Shown: piece after piece, positions 49,680 through 60,294 of the stretch | Numbering within the stretch: the stretch's first letter is position 1 | Layout of the letters: every line of letters starts with the position of its first letter | Assembly: GCF_048564905.1 (NCBI RefSeq) | Contig: NC_133021.1 | Location: 3,179,501 to 3,243,500, forward strand | Reading direction: 5' to 3' | DNA from: Vicugna pacos | Taxonomy: Eukaryota; Chordata; Mammalia; Artiodactyla; Camelidae | Length of the DNA: 64,000 nt | Program-made: the position numbers and the translations under genes | The notes under the pieces: model-generated | Databases searched by the model: none | What the model was told of the DNA's origin: nothing | Seen by the model: the letters and a program-made list of their open reading frames with translations, nothing else

Positions 49680-49921
49680 TCAAAAGGGAGTGGGAAGGAA
49701 TAAATTGGGAGTTTGAAATTTGCTGACACTACTATGTATAAGATAGATAAACAACAAGCTTATACTGTTTAGCACAGGAAACTATGTTCAATATTTTTCA
49801 GTGACCTATAATAAAAAATAATATGAAAAGGGATATATGTATTTACATGCCTGATTGAAATATTATGCTGTACACCAGAAATTGATACATTGTAAACTGA
49901 CTATACTTACATTAAAAAAAT
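49680..49921 (+). mobile_element. L1 3' UTR with A-tail
   Basis: 'taaacaacaagcttatactg', 'tatgctgtacaccagaaatt' and a closing A-run identify a cetartiodactyl-type L1 3' end, strongly 5'-truncated. Confidence 0.8.
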
Positions 49922-49924
49922 CAT

Positions 49925-50385
49925 CAGAAATGTATATTATTTGAGTACAAATACTGAGACATATTTTGTTTTATCATTTGGATATATAATAGCATCAGAA
50001 TATAATTTTAAATTGTATTTATTTGTTATTTATGTATGTTCATACAGTTAATTAGTTGATTCATTGATTTGTACACTATATTTGACTGGGTGATCCAAAT
50101 TCTAGCCAGGAAAAGCATACTTTACACTGTATAACTGACCTTGTTACTTTCCTTCTCTGATTTCTCTTAACCCCTTTTGCAGATCATTCACTCCTCTAAA
50201 TTATACATAATTTTTTAGGCACGTTGATATCTTTATTCTGGTTCCACCTGGTCTCAAACACCTGGGAGACACCCCATTTCCTAAAGATGATCATGTATTT
50301 TCTCTGATAGAGTTTAATGCTTCCCTTCATCTTTGGCCTTTAGCAGTATAAATTTATTTCTAGGTTGTTTTTTAATTCATTATTT
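49925..50385. other. AT-rich sequence, nothing recognised
   Basis: No gene or named repeat seen. Confidence 0.4.
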
Positions 50386-50389
50386 GTTG

Positions 50390-51779
50390 AAAATTCTTGA
50401 CCATTCATTTTGCAATATTTTTTTCCTCATTCTTTTACTTTCTTTTTCCTTCTGGGACTTCAATTAAATATATTTCAGACTGATTGGCCTACATCTCTTG
50501 GATACTCTGTTCTTTTAAATTTAAATTATTAAAATTTTCCAAGAATTTCCTCTTTTGTTTTCATTTGAGTAATGTCTGTTGACCTATATTCAAGTCCACC
50601 AAGGCTGTTCCTGAATGTGTCAGGCCTACTGATGAGCCTTTCAAAGGCGTTCTTCATCTCCTTCGCTGGGCATGTGTTTAAACTTATTCCTAGCCTGCTT
50701 TTTGACATTTTCTTATTGTTTCCATTTCTCTGCTGAAATGACCCATCTATTCATGAATAACTTCAAGTCTTTTCACTGGAACTTCTGATGTATTAATCAT
50801 AGTGATTTTATATCCCCTGTCTGATTTTCACTTCTAGTATTTGTTTTATCTTTCAACAGTGGATTTTTTTCTTTCAATTTCATAGGTCTCATAACTTTTA
50901 TTTGAAATCTACATATTCCATGTAGGGGGTCAGATGCCTAAGTAAATAATGTTTAAGGCTGGAAATAGGCACGCCTCTTTTCCTGCTAGGCTTTCTTGGG
51001 GAGCTGAGCTGTGTTTCTGTTTTGCTGGTTGTTTCAATTACCTGCCATGCATGGCTAACCTCAGGTTCCTTCAGTGTCACCTTGTGGTTAGGATGGGAGC
51101 TAGACTGACAGACAATCTGAGTTTTATTCTGGAATGTGCTTGGTCCACCTTCAGTTGTAGATGTTCCCTGTGACCCTGCATCTTGGTCCCTGTGTGCTCT
51201 TATCCCTCTGCTGGGGGTTGGTCTGCTGTTGCTTGTTTCTTTGTCCTGGTTACTCCAGATGGTGAGGAACAAAGAGGCTTTCCACATTTTCCTCATTTAG
51301 TATCAGTCATAGGTAGCTCACATGTTTCTGAGTCTTTGGAGCCAAGTTTCCTTGGTGATCCTGCTCAGCATTCCATGGTTAAAAAAATCTTTAATTTTCT
51401 GAAACAAGGAGGATGTCTGCCTGTCTCCATTAATCAAACCCTGAGTTTTCACCTGCTGAAAGTGACAGGATTTACTGCCCTTTATTTTCAGCATCTTAAG
51501 ACATTATTCCACTGGGGAAAGCATCCAGGTAAGAATTGTTTTCTCCCTCAGCAGTGCCATTCCAGGGCAACAGGAACACACCAGCTGAGGGATGTTTTCT
51601 CCACTCTTTCCTGCCCCCAGGCTTTTTCACAAGCAAACAATGAGGTCCATGGAGAAGGGGCTGCAACCATCTGTGCTCGCAGGACTCCACACTCTCCCAA
51701 CTGGTAGTGCTCAGCTTTGAGCAGTTCATTAAGGAGTTATTTGATACTTTTGTATCTGTTTGCATGGCCACCTTGTCTC
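50390..51779 (-). mobile_element. Old L1, ORF1 and 5' region, reverse orientation
   Basis: 'cttctgggacttcaattaaa', 'tgttgacctatattcaagtc' and 'tttcataggtctcataactt' follow reversed L1M ORF1. The GC-richer part to the right (50950-51779) would be its 5' UTR. The 174-codon frame at 51183-51707 and its neighbours lie in this part and are not taken as genes. The element appears to continue past 52323, split by the solo LTR. Confidence 0.5.
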
Positions 51780-51783
51780 CTTC

Positions 51784-52323
51784 TGTTACCCTAAAAGGGG
51801 GAAAGAAAAGGCCCCAGTTCTTGACTTACCCGAAAGATAAGCATTCACATGGGAGATGAATGTATTGTGCAGTGAAATATTTTATTAGGAAAGGTGAAGT
51901 ACCCCTCCAAGAACAGGAGGCAGGCTGATCCAAGTGCAGACAGCAATGGTCTTTGCTCCCTTCTCTTGTACCCTCACTTAGAGGTGGTCTTTTGATTGAT
52001 TGATGGCTCTTGCCCCTGGAGTGCTCAGTCATGTTTGTCCCCTTTTGTGAATGCCCTTATCCATGATGAACACAGAAAAACCCACGGAGGGGCCTGAACT
52101 TCAATACTAATTATATTACAATGAACACTGGGTCTTGTCCGGTTAGGTTCTTGTCACTACCATGCAGTTCCAGCCAATTAGCTCTAACTAGTTTCTTGCT
52201 GGCACTCACTTAAAAGAAGTAAAGTCCCTTTATGCTGGAAGCAGGCATGCCACCATCTTCCGGACCATGGTCCCTCTCCTCCACCTGTCTGCCTCATGCC
52301 CCTGCTTATCTAAATACCTAACA
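51784..52323 (-). mobile_element. Solo ERV LTR (ERV1-like), with 4-bp target duplication
   Basis: Read on the minus strand, the element runs from TGTTAG at 52323 to GGTAACA at 51784, about 540 bp with matching TGTTA/TAACA ends. It carries an AATAAA signal about 115 bp before its 3' end. The flanking bases are CTTC on both sides (51780-51783 and 52324-52327). A 4-bp duplication is usual for gammaretrovirus-like ERV1 elements. No internal retroviral sequence is attached, so this is a solo LTR left by recombination. The intact ends suggest it is younger than the MLT1 copies. Confidence 0.8.
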
Positions 52324-52329
52324 CTTCCA

Positions 52330-52935
52330 GTGCTCTGGAATAGGTGAGGGATTGACAGTGTCTTGTCTGTCTGGAGGCTCATGCCAGCGTTCCTCAAATT
52401 TTACCCTGATGATATCCCTTCAAAGTCAGCACTCTGATGGGTTCAGCAGCAGTGTGATTTTGCAGATTTCCCAGCTTCTTCTTATGGTCTGATAAGTATG
52501 ACACTCTTTCCATGTGTCTATACTTAGATGGAACCAGGTCTCGGTAATACATGTGATTAAATCACTAATTATTCATGGTTACCAAGATTCCAGGTACTTT
52601 TGGTTATTATGTTATTAATATTTCATGATGAAACCAAAATAAAGCTGTGTTCTCCTTTGAAATATGCCAAAATATAGCTTAAAATCTAAATGTATTATTT
52701 TTATTCCATTAAATTAAAAATACAGTTCCTGTCTATTTAAAGTAATAAGAAAGAGATTTGGGATTTTCTACATATACTTAGGGGAACCTATGTACTTTGA
52801 AATATTTGACAACTTTTTATTGAATTTTTTATACGTATTGCACACATGAGGGTATCTATTAGCTACATATGACTTAAAGTAAAATAATACTCTGATAATC
52901 ATTTAAAAATATACGATGGCAAAGACACTTGAAGC
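52330..52935. other. No gene recognised
   Basis: The first 200 bp probably continue the old L1 5' region interrupted by the solo LTR. The rest is AT-rich and unassigned. Confidence 0.35.
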
Positions 52936-52939
52936 CCTT

Positions 52940-53160
52940 GGAGGCTCCTCCCCACTAAATTCTCCTTTTTCTCTAGAGGTAATTCCTACCATGGGTCCTA
53001 TGTTAACCAGTTCTTTGCTAGTCTTTGTATTTTTAATGTAAATGTATGTATCTGTAAAGCATGCCATTTATTTTTGCCTGTTTGGAATTTTACATAAATT
53101 AAGCCATTCTGCATACATATATGACAGAGTCTGGAGTTCCATCTGTGTTAATATCTATGT
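52940..53160 (-). mobile_element. Old L1 3' region, reverse orientation
   Basis: 'gaggtaattcctaccatggg', 'tttttgcctgtttggaattt' and 'acataaattaagccattctg' follow reversed L1M sequence near the ORF2 end and 3' UTR. Confidence 0.5.
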
Positions 53161-53174
53161 CTATAAGTGTGGAC

Positions 53175-53380
53175 TTTCAGAACAGGGACTCAAGAGCCAG
53201 ACGGCCTTGTTTTGAATATTATATCATTAACTAAACAGCCTTCATAGAGAAGTTCCTTAACTTTCCTGTCCTGTTTCTTTGTGTGTAAAGCATATTGTCA
53301 TATTAATTAAACAAATTAATGCAGTGCATTCATATAGCTAACTAATGCAGCTCAAGGCTATATGACCCTTTAAATATTAA
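53175..53380 (-). mobile_element. MIR SINE, reverse orientation
   Basis: 'actcaagagccagacggcct', 'gaagttccttaactttcctg' and 'tgtttctttgtgtgtaaagc' follow reversed MIR. Confidence 0.55.
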
Positions 53381-54695
53381 AGCCCCTCCTTTTTGAAGCG
53401 GCTTTAAGAAATAGAAGACAAATTATAAATATCAGTGACAAACTAAAATATTAACTACAATAAGAAAAAAGTCACAATTATAATTATATTTCTAAATGTA
53501 ACAAAAATAACTGTCCATATAAACACATTCTAGGACTATTTTCAGGTCCCTGGAAAGGCTTGTACAAATGAGGTGCTCGGAAACAAATTCCATCAGCTTC
53601 ATGGCAAGTCTGACTCTGCATATGTAAAACACTTTGAATAATAGTTCTGTAAAAGTAAGTGATATTTTTATGTATTTTTATTGCGCATGTTAATAGAATT
53701 TTTTTACAGTATTGTTTCCTTAAGTGAAATAAAATATAATTAATCTAACTAATTACATGTACCATCAAATAATATTGTCACATAGAATTTTCATAGTTTT
53801 GGTTTTAGTTTTCTTTTGTTGTTCTCAAAGTTTATTGTTGCAGGGAATAAAACGAAGTTGAAACTAATGCTGCTATTCACTCGTGCAGTTAAATACCTTC
53901 AGGCACATTTAAGACACGGAGTGCAAATTTGAAGCTTATCTTTCTGCAGTCAGGGGTGGGAGACGAGGGAGGGAAACACGCTTCAGCTCCGGGGGAGGGG
54001 GCTGTTTGCGAGTGTATGCGATGCGCGGTCCAGATCTGGAGATGCCCGCGGGCAGCGGGGTTACCGTGGGGCGATCACATCTCCCAGCTGCCGCCCTGGG
54101 TCTCTAGACCCCTCACGCTTGGCACGACCAGCAGCGCCCCACCCCCTTCCACTCCAATTCGGACTCGCGGGTGGGCGTCAGAGGGCGCACATATTTCCCG
54201 CTGGAGACCTTTTCTCTCTCTGATTCGGACAGCCCAAAGCCCCAGCTCCGGGAGCCAGGCTCTGACCCCGGACACTCGCCAGCCCTGCACTGGGGCCCGC
54301 GTGCCAGGACCTGAGGCCCCAACCTGCCTGGAGAGGGTCTACGTGGGGCCAGGGCCGGCCACGTGGGCAGTCCTCCCTTCCACGCCAGGCCTAGATGCTG
54401 GATGTCCCCGCACCGTGTGTCCCGCCGCCCCTGCCCAGGTCCGAATCCCGGCTGGGCGACTTTCTGGGCGTCGCAGCCACGTTAGGGACAGGGGAGCGCA
54501 TCGCTGAACGGTGGCGCCCGCGCCGGGCTTACGTTGGAGAGGGAGCGGCGGAGCGGCCTCGGGCGCAGCCACGCCGCCTGTGCCCGCGGCGCGGGGCGCT
54601 CTGGTCTCGTCCTGGAGTTACTTTCTCTCTCGGTCCCAACCCTGCCAGCACCCCTCCCGGCCTGGCCCAGCTTCGCGAGGCCCCTCCCCTACTTT

Positions 54696-54715
54696 CCCCT
54701 CCCCCTCCCCTCCCC
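54696..54715 (-). other. G-quadruplex motif
   Basis: On the plus strand four C-tracts of 4, 5, 4 and 4 bases are separated by single T residues. On the minus strand this is four G-tracts with one-base A loops, a form known to fold very stably. It lies inside the CpG island, just upstream in minus-strand terms of nothing annotated but directly beside the donor-like site at 54719. Confidence 0.85.
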
Positions 54716-54955
54716 TTACCGCCTCCTCGCCCTGCTCTCCGGCTGCCTTCCCGCCGCTCCCACCCCCTGTCCTCCCTCCCCTCTCTCCAGCGGCCTTCCC
54801 CGATGGCCGGCGAGAAAACCAGCCCCCACCCGAGCCGGTAGCTGGCGCCCCACGGCGGCCAGCGCAGGCGCAGAGGGCAGCGATCCGGCTCCCAGTTACC
54901 CAGCGCGGCGCCCGGAAGCGGGAGCGCGCGGCCACTCCTGGCTGGGGGATCAGCT

Positions 54956-54969
54956 GTGCCGCCTGGTGG
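54956..54969 (-). promoter_or_regulatory. Possible CTCF binding site
   Basis: The minus strand reads CCACCAGGCGGCAC, two differences from the commonly cited CCACCAGGGGGCGC core. It sits at the right edge of the CpG island where base composition falls abruptly, a usual position for CTCF at promoters and boundaries. Confidence 0.4.
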
Positions 54970-54974
54970 TAGCT

Positions 54975-55940
54975 TGTCTACCAAATAACGCAGTTGCTTC
55001 ACTTTTTGTTTGCTACCAATTTGAAATAAAAATTTTAATTCCTGTACATTTTGGTTTCTACTGTGTTTCTTTGAATTGATACATGAAAATTTTTTACTTT
55101 AGGAAAGAAAGGTGTTAAGAGTAATGTATCTATCAAATTCAATACATATATATAATTTATATTTCACTGTGCTATTTTAAATATCTAAGTAAATAGGCCA
55201 GTAAGAAATTTCCATAATTTTTAGAAAACCACATAAATTTTTAGATAATAGTATTTCTTTGACCTTCAATAATTAGAAGCTTGCCTAAATTACTTTTATT
55301 GCTATTTTATAAACATATATTGTGTACACATTAAAAGCTAGGAAAATAGTTTTCACAATATTGCCAAGTAAAAATCATACTGACATAATCAAACTTAGAA
55401 AGGAAATGACTTTAATGTCACTGTATATCAAAGCAATGTATATTACACAGAAAACTGCATTTAAAGTGTACTATGCGGAGACCATGTTATTTAGAACCGT
55501 GAGTACAAACTTAATATGAAATGGGAAAATAAACTTAACTTTAAAATTGATTACATTGTAACAGACAGAATTTATCTTTTAGATCGTGACAAACGCCTGT
55601 GGTTAAACACAGGTCTGAAATTCAGCTGCTGGAGTCCAGTGTAATCACACCTGATGTTCACTGCCTTGTACATTCTGACTGAAAAGTGTTCATCACCTAC
55701 AGGTTGTCAAACATTGTGATTATTATTCGCACACAATATATAATAGTCAATTAGCTCTAGCCATACAGTTTTCAAAATTTTAGAAATGTACTACAAATTT
55801 TCTCCCCCCCAGTTCCCTTCTGTACTGTCTTGAAAATAAAATCAGCAATCAACTCAATATAATACATTATTTTAGGTTTTTCCAATTAACTTTCCAGATA
55901 CTAGCACCCTAAGGCAACTGTTTAATAGTGTTGAGGCCTA
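54975..55940. other. AT-rich sequence, no gene recognised
   Basis: Right flank of the CpG island. The segment 55560-55830 has no repeat signature and mixed composition but no frame of note. Confidence 0.4.
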
Positions 55941-55944
55941 TAAA

Positions 55945-56060
55945 GATTTACTCACTGAGGAAATATTTATGGAGTGTCTATTAGCAGCAAGACTATAGAG
56001 ATGTAATAGGGGTTCTGAATAAGTCAAGATTTTGTCCCTGAATATAGGAAGTGTCGGTTC
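55945..56060 (-). mobile_element. L2 LINE 3' end, reverse orientation
   Basis: 'actcactgaggaaatattta' and 'tcaagattttgtccctgaat' follow the reversed L2 terminus. Confidence 0.45.
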
Positions 56061-56309
56061 TAAGGCCATAGCTCTCCCTGGTGACTGAGCATCACAATCA
56101 CACATTTGATTTCCTCTGTTTAAGATTGGGAGAATGCTGAGAAAATCAAAGAGTAAAACTCAGAATTGCTGAATCAGGATGGAGGTAAAGAGTAGAATTG
56201 ATGAATCTGTGTTAAAGAAAAACTCAACAGGTGATTTTGATGTTTGACTAAAGTAGTGGAGAATTGGGAAAGAGGAAGATGGGTTAGTAATTGTAAAATC
56301 ACAAGAGCA

Positions 56310-56875
56310 GGTCAGTTCTGGAGTCTGACTGGTTGCATGCCAATCTTAGACCATTGCTTTGACAGATGTCTTATTCTGCTGGGATGCTGTGACAAAATCC
56401 TACCACATTAGTGACATAAACAACAAAAATGTCTTTCTCACAGCTATAAGGCTAAGTCCAAGATCAAGGTATGAGCACGTTAATGTCCTGGGTGAGGGCC
56501 CCACCTTATGGCTCATAGCAAGTCTTCTCCTGTGTTCTCAAATGATGGAATGGGTGAGAGATCCCTGTGGGGTCTCTTTTCTAAGGACACTGACACAATC
56601 TTGGGGGCTTCACCCTCACAACCTAATCACCTCGCACAGGCACCAGGATTTCAACAGATGAACTGTGGGGTGGGGCACACAAACAATCAGTCCATAGTGG
56701 TAGATGACCCCAAACTTAATTTAACATCAGTATGTTTCAGTTTTCTTGTATATAACATGGGGCTAATAGTAGTGCATTTTAAAAAAATAGTTTAAAGGAT
56801 GAAATTTATTTATTTAAATTCTTAATCACAGTGCCTGATATATTTAAGTGATCAATAAATATTTATCGTGTTTTA
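56310..56875 (-). mobile_element. MIR SINE split by an MLT1 LTR
   Basis: The first part (56310-56366, 'agttctggagtctgactggt') matches the reversed MIR 3' portion. Position 56703 onward ('gatgaccccaaacttaattt', 'cagttttcttgtatataaca', 'acagtgcctgatatatttaa') continues the same MIR in the same orientation. The gap is filled by the MLT1 at 56367-56699. Confidence 0.65.
56367..56699 (-). mobile_element. MLT1 (MaLR) LTR, reverse orientation, inside a MIR
   Basis: 'gggatgctgtgacaaaatcc', 'taagtccaagatcaaggtat', 'ggtctcttttctaaggacac' and a closing 'aatcagtccatagtg' follow a reversed MLT1. Solo LTR. It interrupts a MIR, so it inserted later. Confidence 0.85.
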
Positions 56876-57500
56876 CTTTAAGTGTAGTGAAAAGATCCAT
56901 GCTTTATTCAAAGTGAAGAAGCAATATTAAAATATGACTTATTCAGAAATGCTGTCTGGAATGGTGATAATATAGTTGAGACTGGAAGATTCTGCTTCCA
57001 CTTAGAAGAAAGAGGAAAAAACATGAAAAGATATATAAGTTAGAAATGATAACACAATATTCTGATTGAGACAATATCTAAATTAAAGGGATTTCCTGTT
57101 GCAGAATGACACAGATAGCAAAATAAGATACTTTAATAAATATTCTCAAGTTTATATTTTTGGATAATTTTCACTTCATTGGGTGAAGGGATCTTGATTA
57201 TAGCAGATAGCGAAGGGCTGTGCTTTCTATATAGTCATATAGGAAAATGGTGGAAAACTAGTTTATTTCAGGTCTTAAGGGTTATTTTTAAAAGATTATT
57301 TGAAAATAGACTTTAAAAATACGTTATGCAGCTTGGGATAAAAGAATATATAAATGTAATTACAAATAACAGATATACTTTGTGTTCAGATGATCATTTC
57401 CAGTTATTTTCATCCAGCAAAGGGGCTCATCTTTGTTCTGATGTGGTCCCCTGAGCTTTTGTGATTGTGACAAAGCTTTCTCATACTTGCATCCCTGTGT

Positions 57501-57513
57501 GCTTGTCTATCTT
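57501..57513. repeat. Left target-site duplication of the L1
   Basis: The 13-bp string 'gcttgtctatctt' is repeated exactly at 58250-58262 on the other side of the L1. Confidence 0.9.
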
Positions 57514-58249
57514 TTAATTTTTTTAACATTTTTTATTGACTTATAATCATTTTACTATGTTGTGTCAAATTCCAGTGTTCAGCACAAGTTTTCAGTCATT
57601 CATGGACATAAACACACTCATTGTCACATTTTTTTTCTCTGTGAGTTATCATAACATTTTGTGTATATTTCCCTGTGCTATACAGTGTAATCTTGTTTAT
57701 CTATTCTACAATTTTGAAATCCAAGTCTATCCCTTCCCACCCTCCACCCCCCCTGGTAACCACAAGTCTGTATTCTCTGTCTGTGTGACTATTTCTGTCC
57801 TGTATTTATGCTTTGTTTTTGTTTGTTTGTTTTTGTTTTTTAGATTCCACATATGAGCGATCTCATATGGTATTTTTCTTTCTCTTTCTGGCTTACTTCA
57901 CTTAGAGTGACGTTCTCCAGGAGCATACATGATGCTGCAAATGGCATTATGTTGTCGGTTTTTATGGCTGAGTAGTATTCCATTGTATAAATATACCACA
58001 TCTTCTTTATCCAGTCCCCTGTTTACGGACATTTAGGCTGTTTCCATGTTTTGGCTATTGTAAATAGTGCTGCTATGAACATTGGGGTGCAGGTGTCATC
58101 CTGAAGTAGATTTCCTTCTGGGTACAAGCCCAGGAGTGGGATTCCTGGGTCGTATGGTAAGTCTATTCCTAGACTTTTGAGGAATCTCCACACTGTTTTC
58201 CATGGTGGCTGCACCAAACTTCATTCCCACCAACAGTGTAGGAGGGTGG
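57514..58249 (-). mobile_element. Young 5'-truncated L1 with intact target duplication
   Basis: Starts with the T-rich complement of the A-tail and carries the complete 3' UTR. It ends inside the ORF2 C-terminus, where the minus-strand frame at 58217-58023 reads [33 protein letters not shown]. The exact 13-bp flanking duplication and good preservation of ORF2 indicate a fairly recent insertion by target-primed reverse transcription. At about 736 bp it is about one eighth of a full L1. Confidence 0.92.
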
Positions 58250-58262
58250 GCTTGTCTATCTT
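58250..58262. repeat. Right target-site duplication of the L1
   Basis: Second copy of 'gcttgtctatctt'; see 57501-57513. Confidence 0.9.
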
Positions 58263-59100
58263 ACACACACTGGTTATCTTATTGTTACACTTCAGGTCAT
58301 CGAGAATTATTTTTGGCTTGTGAGATTTTTCAAAATATTTTTAACTTGAATCATCCTGAATTGATATCTGCAGAGGTTTGACCTCTTCCATATGATACCC
58401 GGCCATGTGTCCACTACCTATCTTGGTGTTAAATGGACAGATGACTCTGGCTTTTCTGTTTGGAATCTCTGTTCTACTGAGTAAATGTTCACCCAGGAAC
58501 CCTTTTTTCATGATAGCCTGCGGTGGTGTTGGGGGTGTTATCACACAGTAGTGCTACACAGTGATGTCTTTGTTAGAGTCTAAGCCCCAGATCCTCTCGC
58601 ATTGTCCAGGTCATGAGGCTTTTCCTGTAAATCAACAAAAGCTCCCCCTGGGAGCTTCAGAAACATGATATGCATAATCTTCTATAATATGACATTGAGA
58701 AATGTTATTTTATTTGATAGTTATTAAGAATATATTCTTCTTCAGCTAAATAATATGGAAGCCAGAACACAAAGGATGTTTCCTTTTCTCTTCAGCCCCT
58801 CCTCATCTTCACCCTCTCTTTGACTTTCTTCATGAAGAGAATATTTTCATCATTTGAGACCTAGATTCAACTGCCCCATAATAATTTTTTTGATTGCCAT
58901 CATTCTGTGTCTATCAGTTGGAAGGAAGCCATTTTTAACAGAAATGCACATGTTGTGAATACAGGTAAATTCAGAAACAAAATAGAGTAGATTTTAGAGA
59001 CATGCTTTGTGGATATTGCTAAGTCCCTGGATACTACCTTATTTTAAAAATACAGGGATAAAAAATAACAGATGAGGGAAAGTTTTCTTAAACAAATGAT
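58263..59100. other. Spacer between the inverted L1s, no gene recognised
   Basis: No credible frame; 67 codons at 58341-58544 (minus) show no domain. No repeat family recognised. Confidence 0.4.
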
Positions 59101-59109
59101 GCTGACACA

Positions 59110-60287
59110 ATTAGTTACAGGTTAGAAAAAGAAGTAAAGATGGATACTTACTTCCTTAAAAAGAAATTTGATAATGAAACTTACAAGCTACTGCAGAGCA
59201 AAGGAAACCAGAAATAAAACAAGAAGAAAACCTATGGAATGGGAGAAAATTTTTGCAAGTGAAACTGACAAAGGCTTGATTTCCAAAATATATAAGCAGC
59301 TCATACACTCAATAAGAAAAAAAATAAACAACTCAATCCAAAAATGGGCAGAAGACCTAAAAAGCAATTCTCCAAGGAAGACATACAAATGATCATAAAG
59401 CACATGAAAAAATGCTCAATATCACTAATTATCAGAGAAATGCAAATCAAAACTACAATGAGGTATCACCTCACACCAGTCAGAATGGCCATCATTCAAA
59501 AATCCACAAATGACAAATGCTGGAGAGGCTGTGAATAAAGGGGAAACCTCCTACACTGCTGGTGGGAATGCAGTTTGGTGCAGCCACTGTGGAAATCAGT
59601 GTGGAGATTACTCAAAAGACTAGGAATAGACTTAACATATGATCCAGGAATCCCACTCCTGGGCTTGTATCCAGAAGGAAATCTACTTCAGGATGACACC
59701 TGCACCCCAATGTTCATAGCAGCACTATTTACAATAGCCAAAACGTGGAAACAGCCTAAATGTCCATCAACCGGTGACTGGATAAAGAAGATGTGGTATA
59801 TTTATACAATGGAATACTACTCAGCCATAAAAACTGTCAACATAATGCCATTTGCAGCAACATGGTTGCTCCTGGAGAATGTCATTCTAAGTGAAGTAAG
59901 CCAGAAAGAGAAAGAAAAATACCATATGAGGTCGCTCATATGTGGAATCTAAAAATCAAAAACAAAAACAGAAACAGACAAACAAACAAAAACAAAGCAT
60001 AAATACAGGACAGAAATAGACTCACAGACAGAGAATACAGACTTGTGGTTACCGGGGGGGTGGAGGGTGGGAAGGGATAGACTGGGATTTCAAAATTGTA
60101 GAATAGATAAACAAGATTACACTGTATAGCACAGGGAAATATACACAAAATATTATGATAACTCACAGAGAAAAAATGTGACAATGAGTGTGTTTATGTC
60201 CATGAATGACTGAAAACTTGTGCTGAACACTGGAATTTGACACAACATTGTAAAATGATTATAAATCAATAAAGATTTTAAAAAAAT
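59110..60287 (+). mobile_element. L1, 5'-truncated, ORF2 C-terminus and 3' UTR
   Basis: Frames at 59168-59392, 59344-59538 and 59575-59952 together cover the C-terminal third of ORF2. The last reads [42 protein letters not shown] and [18 protein letters not shown]. At least two frame shifts separate them, so the protein is not intact. The 3' UTR and A-tail end near 60287. It belongs to the same subfamily as the L1 at 57514-58249, which it resembles closely but in the opposite orientation. The 5' boundary is not certain; a weak 'atgatgc' repeat near 59096 and 60300 may be the target duplication. Confidence 0.9.
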
Positions 60288-60294
60288 AAAATGA

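Larger units (their letters stand above)
53945..54970. promoter_or_regulatory. CpG island, probable promoter with no identified gene
   Basis: About 1 kb of GC-rich sequence dense in CpG, in sharp contrast to the AT-rich surroundings, and free of recognisable repeats. It contains a CACGTG E-box (54360-54365), an ETS-like CCGGAAGC near 54912, many C- or G-rich Sp/KLF-like tracts and no obvious TATA box. This is typical of a TATA-less CpG promoter. Open frames of 105-192 codons exist on both strands, but long frames are expected in GC-rich DNA and none matches a protein I know. Minus-strand splice-donor matches at 54532 (AAC|GTAAGC) and 54719 (GCG|GTAAGG) hint at transcription towards lower coordinates. 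It may drive a non-coding first exon, a lncRNA or an unannotated gene. Confidence 0.75.

Noticed and set aside
51183-51707. 174-codon plus-strand frame as a gene
   Set aside because: It lies antisense within what looks like an old L1 5' region and shows no recognisable domain.
53929-54507. 192-codon plus-strand frame in the CpG island as a protein gene
   Set aside because: Stops are rare in GC-rich DNA. The peptide is Pro/Ser/Gly/Arg-rich with no domain, and overlapping frames of similar length exist on both strands.
59575-59952. 125-codon frame as a host gene
   Set aside because: The peptide is the C-terminus of L1 ORF2 in a 5'-truncated copy.
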